Below the pieces are notes generated by a model. It was not told the origin of the DNA. It saw only the letters and a list, made by a program, of their open reading frames with translations, and did not search any database. From Purshia tridentata (Eukaryota; Streptophyta; Magnoliopsida; Rosales; Rosaceae), in NCBI GenBank assembly GCA_003254885.1, contig QANT01004418.1:27508-91507 (forward strand): a stretch of DNA of 64,000 bases, written 5' to 3'. The number at the start of each line of letters is the position of its first letter. Position 1 is the stretch's first letter. The position numbers and the translations under genes were made by a program. Below, in pieces: positions 35,970 to 47,400 of this stretch.

Positions 35970-36241
35970 GCAACTAACCAAACTCCTCGTGCAATGAAGA
36001 GCTCGAGTCTCTCATATGTCTACTACTCCTTGTCCCCTTGCAGCTCATAAGTATGAAATCATCCCATACGTACTTACAGAGGTTCTGTGAGAATCATATG
36101 ATCAAGTCCCTGAGCAGTACATCCAATGCTCTTGATGTTTGTTCGTGTAGCCTTCGACTACATTGTCAGATACAGGCATGAAATCATTTTTTCTGCTAAA
36201 TATGAACAATTTGCACTTGAAAATCCACATATATTAATAAT
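35970..36241 (+). pseudogene. Truncated duplicate of the BTB gene's last exon
   Basis: Fragments match the third exon of the gene just upstream: GAAGAGCTCGAGTCTCT (35995 region versus 35398), the TACTTACAGA...CTGTGAG block, TCATATGATCAAGTCC and TCCAATGCTCTTGATGTTT, then a block ending in GAAAATCCACAT. There are deletions and frame breaks, and the match stops at 36241 where a transposon end begins. It cannot encode a BTB domain. Confidence 0.8.
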
Positions 36242-36243
36242 AT

Positions 36244-36290
36244 GGGAAATGATTTTGGGCCTCAAAAAATCGTGCCTCAATCTTATACAA
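36244..36290. mobile_element. Terminal fragment related to the 26422-27220 element
   Basis: GGGAAATGATTTTGGGCCTC followed by GTGCCTCAAT matches the inverted end of the Mutator-like element at 26422-27220. It cuts into the BTB duplicate. The opposite end was not found. Confidence 0.55.
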
Positions 36291-36475
36291 CCTACTTCTT
36301 CTTGTCAAAAGGTGCAGCTGCATTTTTTGACAAGAAGCAGTAGATTGCAGCTGCACTTTTTGACAAGAAGAAGTAGGTTGCAGCCCCACCTTTTTGACAA
36401 GAAGAAGTAGGTTGCAGCTGCACCTTTTGACAAGAAGAAGTAGGTTGCAGCGCCACCTTTTTGACAAGAAGAAGA
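36290..36475 (+). repeat. Minisatellite of about 38 bases, four to five copies
   Basis: Repeated units contain TTGACAAGAAGAAGTAGG followed by TTGCAGC and CACCTTTT. Units differ by a few bases and lengths vary slightly around 38. The open frames across it on both strands reflect the repeat, not a gene. Confidence 0.85.
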
Positions 36476-36589
36476 AAGCCATTCTCTTTGGCTGGTGAGG
36501 TGCTTTCGGCAACAAGTTGAAGAAGGAGATTGGTCTTCTAATTTTTTCCTTCTCTTGTTCCTTGCAAGTGAGCGTATTTATTGGGTGTA

Positions 36590-36790
36590 TTTGGGACTAT
36601 GGGTAGTGAGTTTTAGTTTTGCCAACACTCTTTGTAAAACTCTCTATTGATTATAGTAGAATTTCGTTGTCTCCCAAGTGGATGTAGCTCAGTTACACTG
36701 ACTGAGTGAACCACTATAAATCTTGGTGTCTCTTGTTAATTGGTGTTCTCTTTATCCCTCTGCTTTGATTACTTCTGCCTCAAATCTATT
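36590..36790 (+). mobile_element. Copia-type LTR fragment, probable R-U5 part
   Basis: TTTCGTTGTCTCCCAAGTGG, a GACTGAGTGAACCACTATAAATC stretch and TGTCTCTTGTTAATTGG read like the distal LTR of plant Copia elements, recognised from memory. No paired LTR, primer site or coding sequence accompanies it. Confidence 0.45.
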
Positions 36791-36899
36791 GTTTCATTGG
36801 ATAGTGTCTTTGACAATATATTTGTGATTGCCATATTTGTTAATTGCTTCCGCACAACAACTGGGACTATGTTGATGCCTGGCAAAACGTTTTCTTTCT

Positions 36900-38800
36900 C
36901 CAAAAGAAGGCACGACAACATTCCTAGTTTATTTTCTTCTGCAATAATTTTAATCTCAATGTGCCATACTGGTTCAAGGATATTTGGTACAGGTATGGAG
37001 TAGTGGATGAGATTCTTCCTGCTGATCTCATCCCAAGCTTTCAATTATTTCAAAAGAATATCAAACAGGAAAGTTTAAGGACAATTGATCCTCCTTTTTG
37101 GTTCTTTTACTCCATGAACTTAGCTTGGACTTTTTCTTGGGAGATATTTATCTCTCCAAAAACTCCAACTCAAGGCCCAGGCCTGATGAGGAGATTCAAA
37201 GTCAAATGGTGGGATGACTTCAAATGACAAAGTCACCAAAAAATCTGTAATGGATTGGTTCAAATCCCATCCCAATTTCTCAAATGCCAAAATCATTCGT
37301 CATGATGAAGACCAAGCACAATTCCTTGTCCAAGAATCCAAAGTAATTTGTCTTTTATTTCTTCACGCAAGGAATATGTCAGAAGACTCAAAGAGGTTCT
37401 CAGTCAAATCTCCAAAAGTGATGATGATGGTGAGGCTGACGGACAACCAAACTCTTGGCACCTGTCCCGCACCATATTTTCAAGACTCACAAGACCCAGA
37501 TACTCAGTATGATGATCTGGATATTTTTAGCCAAAACAGGATATCATCTCAAATCTTGTCTCCTGCCGACGCATGAGGATAAGGTGCTCTCAAGTACTCT
37601 GCTCAAAATTCAAAAGCCACTTTCAAAAGGTGTCAACAGTAAAGATTCTCTACTGTTCAAACTTTCCAGATAGCTCAAACCTTGTGGCGGACTTCAAATT
37701 TCTTAAATTCTAATGTACTCAATTCTAGTATAAATTGATTTGTAAGCCTCAGTGCAAGACATTGATCAAATTAGAGAGCTTTCACTTGTAAAATTTAGAA
37801 ATAAGTCTGATTGCTCTGCAAAGTCCTTGTCCTGTAGATTTTGCTTTGATTTTCAAAGCCCAAACCTGTAAGTTTAATATTTTATTAATCAAAGTTTATT
37901 TTCAATTTCATATCTCAAAGATTTGAGTTACTTTCAAGATTGCATTTTTTGCAAAAATATATTTTGCCTGTTAATCAAGATTATCTCAATCACTGTTTTA
38001 ATCAAATTGCAAATATACACCCAAGTCACCCGGAGTGCCTTGTTAGGTATCAAGATTTTAGGTCGGCCCATTGGGACGTCCTCCATACAAAATCTGAAAT
38101 TAGGGAAATCAAAAGGAGCCTCAAAGTTCTGTCACTAGGTTGATATCTCTCCTGGGATAGGTATCAGGTCTACTACAATGATGAGCCTGGTTCACCCACC
38201 CTCCGCAAGAATATAAAATCAACAGTTAGATTATATCTACAAGGAGCTAGATGGCCGTGCAGGTATAAAATTTACAAATAGAAAACACACTAAAATAATT
38301 ATCGATGACTATTTCTTCGATCGACGATCTACCTCAGATCTAAAGCAGGAACCAAGACATTTTCTGAAATCAAAGCCAATCTCAATCACTAGTGAAGACT
38401 TTACAAATCTAAACATTAACAAAAATATTAAGGAGTCATCAAGTGAAGATACTGAACCACCAAACTTAGTCAAAAGAAAACCTCAAGTTGGGGCAATTTC
38501 AAAAGAGAAAATTTCACAGGTCTACTACAATAATGAGCCTGGTTTACCCACCTTATCATCCATGGTAGATAACTTTGACCCACAAATCTTTATAATTATT
38601 AGAAGAGATTTTAAAATAAATAAAGAATATCTATGCAAAGATTACTTATCAGAAGAAAACAAAGAAAAGAGAAAATGGTTCTCTAAGAATTTTGACAAAC
38701 CAAAAATAAAAGAAAAATACTACGAATTCCTCAATAAACACAAAATCCTATTGGTTCACTGGTTGTTTCTGTTTCTGAGAGTACTTGTAATGTTTTAATA
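36900..38800 (+). pseudogene. Pararetrovirus-like remnant, plus-strand segment
   Basis: Several broken reading frames on the plus strand (about 36960-37227, 37214-37576, 38170-38290 and 38562-38798) have the composition of plant endogenous pararetrovirus or related retroelement open frames: Lys/Glu/Asn-rich, with a Trp-rich block (KWWDDF near 37205) and a repeated YN(D/N)EPG(S/L)PTL motif (38170 and 38525 regions). Stops and frameshifts separate the pieces. Caulimoviridae-like origin is inferred from memory of such sequences, and no reverse transcriptase or protease motif is visible here. The family call is tentative. Confidence 0.45.
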
Positions 38801-39622
38801 TATTTCAAGTTGATTTTTACACTTTGCATTAATTCATTAACTGATCTACATTAGTTTGTAAAATTTTCACTTGTTCTATTAAGTATTTTTGTATTAACTG
38901 TATTTATTGTATTTGTTTTTTAAGTTTGTCTATAATTAAAGGAAATTTATGTATATCTTTATTATTTTCTTCTAATTGTTTAGTAATATAGTCTAAATTT
39001 TTTCTTATAGTAGTAAAAGAGTTCTTTTCTTGATTTTGTACTATAAGTTGTATTAACTTATTTTATTTGTTCTGTTCTAACTTGATATTTTTTAACAAGT
39101 TAATTATTAAATCTATAATACTATTTTCTATACCATCTTTACTATGCAAAATATGTTTATTTTGAGTATTAGGAAAATTACAAAGCAAAGTATTTTGATC
39201 TAAAGTTAATTTTTTTCTTTTGATGTTCGTTTAATTCTAGATTTAAATAGTCTATCATAAAATCTATAAATCTATAGCCTACCTTGTTCTCTTCTTATTG
39301 CTAAAGCATTTTTTAATCTTTCTTTTATTCTTTCTAGTTCTACAAAGTTCTATAGATTTATTCTAATAATAATATGGTAATCACTTCTAGTTTGATTACT
39401 AATATTATGTAACAGTAACCTTTGTTTGTGTTATTTTATCCTTCTATTTTTATATTTTATACTTCTTATAATAACTAATAATCTTCTCTTAACTTCAGTA
39501 ACAATATGATATGACATGTAAATAAGATTGAGTTTTCTTTCAGTTGTATTTATGACTTTTGTCCTCAAGATACTTTACTATTTGAACATACAATTATAAT
39601 GTTAAATAAGGCTCTGATACCA
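38801..39622 (-). pseudogene. Pararetrovirus-like remnant, minus-strand segment with tRNA-Met primer site
   Basis: Coding-like composition switches to the minus strand. Read that way, after a primer-binding-like site at 39611-39622 there is a leader of several hundred bases, then broken Lys/Asn/Glu-rich helical frames with heptad-like spacing (about 39230-38820). It is interrupted by stops. No LTR ending in CA precedes the primer site, which favours a pararetrovirus over an LTR retrotransposon; the evidence is indirect. Confidence 0.4.
39611..39622 (-). other. tRNA-Met primer-binding-like site
   Basis: On the minus strand the bases read TGGTATCAGAGC, which matches the sequence plant reverse-transcribing elements use to pair with the 3' end of initiator methionine tRNA. 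Confidence 0.6.
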
Positions 39623-39639
39623 ATTTTATAGGGCGAAAT

Positions 39640-41481
39640 TACTAACCGGGAGCTTCTTTAAAATAGTTGATCTGGATACAGTGTAAAGTATGGTACAACA
39701 AGTATAGAACACCGCACGCAGCATCTCAGGCTATAATAACGGCTAGAACTCAGGGACCTTTCTTACAGCAGCAGAGTAATAAGTAGAGAGACTCCAACAT
39801 AGTAAATAGGCTCTGAAAATTAATATAATGACCGGATTTAACAGAATAATAGTATATTAACAACAGTGTTTCTTTGTTTTGGACCAGAAGTCTTCTAGTT
39901 AAAAGCAGATAATAAAAGCTTAAAAGAGAATAGAAATGAAGAAAGTGCTTTAGATAAAAACTGGAATTTTTATTGCATATATGAATACTAGTACAAGAGT
40001 ATAAATATGAGATACAACAAAAGGTTTTTCAAACTGAGCACAAGAAATGTATTCTTCTTAAATTGTATTACTATGGAATGAAATAGAAAGCCTCTTATAG
40101 ATGTTAAGGCATGAGAAATACAAAATAATAGATAAGTATAGGTGCAGCTTTGTAAGTCTGAATTGCATGTGAAAAGCTTCTGAACTACATGTGAAGGATG
40201 TCCTAAGTTGCATGTTAAGAGCAGTGGCTTTGCATGCATAGTAGAATCTGATATTTTGGGTGTAGAGTTCTTGGATTTTTTCATTATTTGTTGTCTTCTT
40301 TTTGTTTGTAATGATTTGGCTTTTTCTAAATATCCTTTTGGTCATTTTTGAATAAGATAATGGCTTTAGATTAAGGTTTTCAAAAGGTGTGACTTTAGAC
40401 TAGGATAGATATATTTTTGTGGCATGCCACTAATTTACTCTTAAAAATATAAATATAGATTTAGCTCAAAATATTTTTATTTTCTATATAAATCTCCAAA
40501 ATCCTTAAATAAAATCCCAAATTAATTTTCTAAATTTACATTGGACAAAATTTTCCAGCCTCAAAGAAGCTTTATGTGAATCTGTCGTACTTATTACTTA
40601 TGTAATTCATAATGTAATATTATAGCATAAATAAAATTGAGTTGTGTCATGTGTGTTCAATAAAACTTAGTAATTATTAATTAGTGAACCATTTTTTGTA
40701 TAGTATTTGCCTCTAGTGCTCATTATACTCATCTTATATCATATGACACCACTATATAATTTGGTTTTTTCAATGATTTTTATCAAGGTAGTAGATAATA
40801 TGTTGAATAAACATATGGTAAAGTATTTCATTTAAAATTTCCATATTTTAATAGTAATTTTTGTCGTTTCCGTTTAATTTTTGTCAAAATTTAAAATTTC
40901 TCAAAATTTCTATCAAAATTTTCGCAAATACTAAAATTTAACTCTTTGGTATTAGCCAATTAGAATATAGAGTATAGTGTTTAGTATTAGGACTTAGGAT
41001 TTAAACATTTTAGGATATAATATAATATTATGATATGATATAAATTGTTAAATTAACTATGAATTATAGTATATACTACCATACTATGTTTTTAATTTTT
41101 TTATAAAGAAATGTTAATTAAAATATTTAAATTTAAATTTAATCCGTATTAAAAGAGTGAAACTGTTTCTATATTATTTAAGATTGGTACAAATAATTTT
41201 GATATATTATAAAGATCGATATTATTTTTAATATGAAATTTGATATAGAATAATATGAAATCGATATGATATGATTTCGTAGAATGAAATGCCACCTCTT
41301 AAAATGACCTTAAACACCTAAGAAATTAGTAAACTACACTCTAAATCGAATTAGGAAACAAAATTTTGAAAGTTACTAAAAGAACAATACTATTTTTTGG
41401 AACCCTAAGAAATGCACCGGCATCACAAACTCCCCTGAGCGACAGAGTGTTCTATCAGTCGTCGAATCGATCTTTGCAGAC
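39640..41481. repeat. Repeat-rich intergenic DNA upstream of PME1
   Basis: Sequence at 39640-40400 may belong to the pararetrovirus-like element's regulatory end. At 40670-40955 lies a diverged copy of the repeat at 25680-26030: matching order of CTCATTATACTCATCTTAT, GTAGATAATATGTTGAATAAACA and the TCAAAATTTAAAATTTC block. From 41000 to 41340 the sequence is extremely AT-rich. The PME1 leader lies just before 41482. Confidence 0.5.
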
Positions 41482-44400
41482 ATGGATTCGACGAATCTCA
41501 CTTCGCTTCCTGAGAACACCGTCGAAGACCAAAATGAACAACCAGAACAACAAGAAGCTCAACCCCTCTCTTCCTTTGCCTCCCGTCCTGATCGCCCTCC
41601 CAGTCAGTGAGTTGTTCTCAACTTGCCCACATGCACTTGTAATGTTAAATTTTGGGTCTTGAGTATCAGAATGCAATGCTTTTGACATGTTTTTGTAGGT
41701 CTAGCTCACAAAAATACTCCCCTTTAGATTGGAAGGGGTATTTTGACCAAGAGGATCTTGTAATGTTAAATTTTGGGTCTTGCGTATCAGAATGCAATGC
41801 TTTTGACATGTTTTTGTAGGTCTAGCTCACAAAAATACTCACCTTTAGATTGGAAGGGGTATTTTGACCAAGAGGATGATATTTGCATTCCGGACTCAAA
41901 TGATGTGAGTATATAGGATTTGGAACTGTCTGCTTTCTGCTAAAATTTTATTCTTTGCTAATGTGTTTTACCATTTCAGGTTTTTCATGTATATATGGCA
42001 GGAACAGAGGGTCCGGTAGTTTTCTGTCTACATGGAGGTGGTTACTCAGGGTATGTTCATTTTTTTTTCTTTTACTCATCTTAAGCTAAAACATCTTCTA
42101 TTTATTTCTGGGTTTTATGTTTACGTGGAGTACATAACGAATTTTTAGATGTGCAAAAAGTTTTTATGTGTGATATGTGGCTCACTGTCCTCCTTTGCAA
42201 ACTGATGCCAATAAAACTCCGAATTTATGTATTATGACATTACTAAGCAGGAAAACCTGTGGTAATGGCCTTTGGGTCAAATGGCACCTCCTCTGCCCAT
42301 GATCAGTACCTACTACCTGCTGGGTGTGTTAATAGTATACCCAGCAATAATAATGTATTAAATAAATTTTAAAAATATTACTGAAATCTGTGCTTTGCAG
42401 ATATATGCATCAAGCTTGACAAGAAATTGTAACAACTACAACCACAATTACTATATTCTATGTTTTTTTTGCAGAGTGCTGGCTTTATTGATTGAATGCA
42501 GCTTCTTTTGTTTTTCCCTGTTTTATGTTTTATTTATTATTAAAAAGAAACGTGAGTTTGCTGCTTTTATATCTTTGCTTAAGTACTTATCTGGCCACTT
42601 AAAGAACTACAATAATAGTGGCTATCAGACTAAGCAAGTAAATTTGATTATTTCCCACAGGTAACACTATAGGCTGCATATGTTTTAATTATTGTTTGTT
42701 GGTTTCTGTTGAATTGGTTATGGCTTCTTGAATTTTTTGTTGTTGTTTTTATGTATAGTTACGGTCAATGAGTTTGTATGACACTCCTGTTAAGTATCAG
42801 AAACTCTTCAGATTCTTTGCTAAGAAGCTAAGAAGCTTTCCGGTTTCTTTCAGTTTGTTTTATTTTGGGGCTATAATAAGCTCTTTTAGTTTATTAGTTT
42901 ATTTTGAGTTATCCCATTGTTTCATTGAGAGGTGCGTAGTATCTTTGTTGTTAACTATTTTCAACATATTTGCTATAATTTTATTGGCACTCTCCTTTTT
43001 CTCCTTTCTTCACAATGTAATTTTTTTTCATTTTTCCCTTTTTATGCTTGGATAGTTCCAAAATTTGGTATGCTGTGGTAGTTTACATGATTTGTTTGCC
43101 CAGGCTCTCATTTGCCTTGTCAGCAAGTAAAATTAAGGAAAAGGCTCGAGTAGTTGCCTTGGACTTGAGAGGACATGGAAAGTCAACCACAGAAAATGAT
43201 ACTGATCTTTCTATTGAGGTACAATTATAGTAAAAAAAAAAGAATGCTCTACTTCAATTATAATCGTTTGGTCTTCAAAGATATAATTCCAATTTAGTAG
43301 GCTTATCTCTCATGCTGTCCACTCAACTAAATGGGAGTTATGTATTTGTAGACCATGTGCAATGATGTTCTGGCTGTTTTGAAAGCAATTTATGGAGATT
43401 CCCCTCCTGCAATTGTGCTTGTTGGTCACAGGTTGTGCACTTTTAATAAATCAATTTCCTTTGAAGTTACCATATTACATCATGTTCAGTTGCAATGTGT
43501 TTCTAAAAGGAAATGAATTCCAAACACTTACTAGAGGTATCCAAGAAGTCCAATAATTCATTCTGCGGTTTTTTTTTCTCTTACATGACCATTTTTATGA
43601 AGTACCCCAAAACTGTTGGGTTTGAAAGCATGGAAATAATCTTCAATAGTCTATAACTTATTTTCAAGATACTGCTATCAGTTGTAACAGGACAGTTGCA
43701 TATAATTGGTAATTGAAAACTTGAAAATTGCATTTTCCTTAAGCTTTATATATTAAAAAATTGAATGTTACTTCAATGAATTTGTGTGGATTCCCTCCCT
43801 GTCTTCCTAGTTTTTCAGTACCATTATCAATTTTTTTCAATCTAGTGCCTTAAACCATTATTGGCTTATTTCACTGTCATACAGTATGGGAGGGTCAGTT
43901 GCTGTTCATGTTTCTGCAAAGAAAGCATTGTCTAGCTTGGCTGGGCTGGTGGTGGTTGATGTTGTAGAGGTTGGATTGCTGCAGAATGATTTTCTCTGTG
44001 GTTTTTGTGATTATTTTCCTATAGTGGCATACTGGCACCAAATTATACTGACAATTGCGAAGATTTCAGGGAACAGCAATGGCTTCATTGGTTCATATGC
44101 AGAAAATTCTATCAGGCAGAGTGCACCATTTTCCAAGCATTGAAAAAGCGGTACCTACATGATTTTTAAATTCTTATGGTTCCTAATTTTGGTTTATCTC
44201 CTGCGTCCAACATGATTTACTTGAAGCGCTAATTTTTTTCAAAAAGAACTGTAATTAGGATATCATTAAGAAAGATTGACAAATTAATATAAAGATTCTT
44301 AAAGTCAGGATGCACATACCTTTATGAGATTGGCTAATATGGTATTTTAGGGTAAATATTCAAACTTTGGGGCCAATTCCAATTTCCTCCTTAACTTCTG

Positions 44401-47400
44401 ATTTGATCAATTTTCTACTGACTTAAGTTGAAATGTCAAATAGCTCCTTGTGTTATCCAAATTCATAACAGACAGACATGTAATTTGTTCGTGATCTCAA
44501 GGAGAAAATGCTAATTAAAGAATTCGTAAACAAAAATAAGTATTTTTCTTTGAATTGTGTGAGATTTAGAACTCTTAATTTTGAGACCCATCTCTACCAG
44601 AAGCTACACACCCACTGTTGTGCACTACCCCCATGATACACATTAGCATTCCAACAACTGATTCTTGAACTGGTTTATGCAAATCCATCTTCTGCAGTAA
44701 GTAAAAGGCCACCAATCCCATCACACCATGCTTGGACATGATCATGTTCTTGCTTAGTCCCACCAGGTGAAGATCACCTTCTTCAACTCCTACACTGGCA
44801 ATTTCTAACTACAAATATATCTCTTTCATTCTACTTGATCTGTGATAATTGGAAACTAATGTTGATGGCATTGAAGATGAGGTCTCCATTGGTTTGCTTT
44901 CATGCGCCAAACAACTAGGCTAAGGTCGGTGCCATTTCTTTTCAGTAAATTGAAGAAAAAGTAAAGCTTTTTGCACACAAAAATAAAATGATTTGACACC
45001 AGAAAGTTAGAGAGGGGTTAGACTTCTATCAAATTTCACAACAACTGTGGTTTCTAGGGGAAAGGAAAATAAAAGCGTTATTAATCAATTGTTCTATTTG
45101 ATAATTACCATTTTTTCATTGAAAATCGCATGGAAAATACACATGTATCATCTATTAATGGATTTGGTTGGCCAAAAAGGATATTTGAAATGTTAGCTTA
45201 GTTTAATTAGTGGGAACATTGACCAAATTGAAGTCAATGGTGGACATTAACATTGGCCCCAAATTTCAAGGATGCATTTATCCTCTTTTATTTTAGTGTA
45301 GAGTTTACTCTTTAAGGTTACTTTTTTTGCTTTTTGGGTATGCCTGCCATGGAAAGTTTTAAATTGTGCGGAAATGATCGGAGTCATTTGTGAAGTTTCT
45401 TATGGTCAAGGGAAGTAAAGTAATTCTGAACAAAGATTCTTGAAATACAAGGAAAATGGTCATTATTTGATTACTACTTTAATGTGAGGATTAGGATTCC
45501 TTGCTCTCAAATCCTTAAATAAAAATGCACACTACAAAATTATCCTTCATAAAAATATAGCGATGTATTTGAGGATTGTTTAGGATTCAAGACAAAATAA
45601 AATTACTCCCATAAATTATAGTATTAATTTTAACCAAACACTAAAATCAAATTCCTTAAGGATTCCAAGAAAAGATTTTAAGTTTAACTAAATATGAAAA
45701 TTTTGTTCCTTATGCATTTTATTCTATGTAATCTGATTGGTTTCCACATTCCATGTCAAGTGTACCAAATGGGCTACATAGTAAGAAGGCAATGTGGATT
45801 GACACAACACCTAAGAAGCACTGACACTCTTGGGGGTGGAGTGTCGGGTATCCGACACTCTGACATGACACGCTCCGACATGTTTCTGATGCGTGCCTGA
45901 CACGCATATAGACGTGTCTGTTGACTTTCTCTCAAAGTTGACTTTCCAACATGCCAACGACACGTCGGGACACAGGATGAGGACACGACAGGGGTTAATT
46001 TGCAATTTTTTTAAGAGAGAAAAATTGCAAATTAACCCCTGCTGTGCCCTCATCCAGTAAGCAGCCAGCCAGAGCACCACTCACTGCAGCGGCTTGTGGA
46101 CAACAATCGGCGATTGGTAGGCTGCTATTGGGCAATAGAAGCTGATGCCAAAACCCAAGAAATTTAAATAGAAGAAACCAAAAAAGAACTTAACTCATGC
46201 CCAGTTGATGCCCAATTGCCGATGCCTAGAAAAGAACTTCTATTGGGTTTTGTTGTCCAGAAAAGAACTTCTATATAAACTTTTATTTGACTTCTATTAA
46301 ACTCTTATTGGGTTTTTCTTTTGTACTCTTTCCCATACTTTATGGCGGGATGGGCATTATCTTTTTCTTTTATTTATATTTATATATCTTTTTATTTTTC
46401 TAAGCTGATGGGTTTTATTCAGAAGTTCTTTTCTTCTTTTGTACTTCTTTTTTGGGACATTGGGGATTGGTAGGCTTTCTACTAGCTTATATATATGGGA
46501 TGAGATCATGTTTTATGAGTTTTATTTGGCATATGGTTTATGTGGTATTTTATTTATGTATTTTGAATATTCAAAATTGTATATGAATTTATTTAGCATA
46601 TATATAAATATATATTATTTAAATCGACATGTCGGATCTGTGGGGTGTCCTAGTCTTTTTGAACTTTGTTGTATTGGCGTGTCGTGTTGTGGCCCCGTAT
46701 TCTTGTCGGTGTCCGTGCTTCCTAGCACAGCACCAAATGTTCCTAATATAGACCTGGTTGTGAAAACGATAATTGGATCTCTATTCAATTGGCCGAATTG
46801 GGATGGCTGATTATTCTGAACATGAAATTTATCTCTTTGTAGATTGAATGGAGTTTAAAGGGAGGTTCTTTGAGTAACATCGAGTCTGCTCGTGTGTCAG
46901 TACCTACCACATTAAAGTATGATGATTCAAAGAAATGGTAAGTACTTTTATATTTTATAACCATATATTGCTATGCTGCTATTACCATAAGTGGTTATGA
47001 TTCATTATTGTCTTTTTTTCATTGAGTCTCTGTTGATCCTAGTACTGCACATAACAGACGAATATTGTTCTGCAGTTACATTTACAGAGCACGACTAGAA
47101 GAAACAGAACAATATTGGAAAAGCTGGTATGTGTAGATTTTGTTGTTAATATTCACATTTAGAATTTGGCATTGTGGTCAGGGCAATATTACTGCTTGTA
47201 GATAATTCAATTGAAACCAAACCCATCTGTGTTTATGTACCATTTATGAATTGGAATATTTCATTCTGCATACTTGTGCACAATTTTCTTGCCAAATTGT
47301 TCGATTGCTGCATCTAGAGATAGAGCATGGCTTGCTTTTTATTACAGTTTGAGAACCTGCTCATAAGACTGAGTCATCCCTGTATTGTTCAAATTCACAC

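Noticed and set aside
41699-41819. The first copy of PME1 exon 2 as the true exon
   Set aside because: Reading on from this acceptor meets a stop at the second acceptor; only the second copy continues into the conserved protein.
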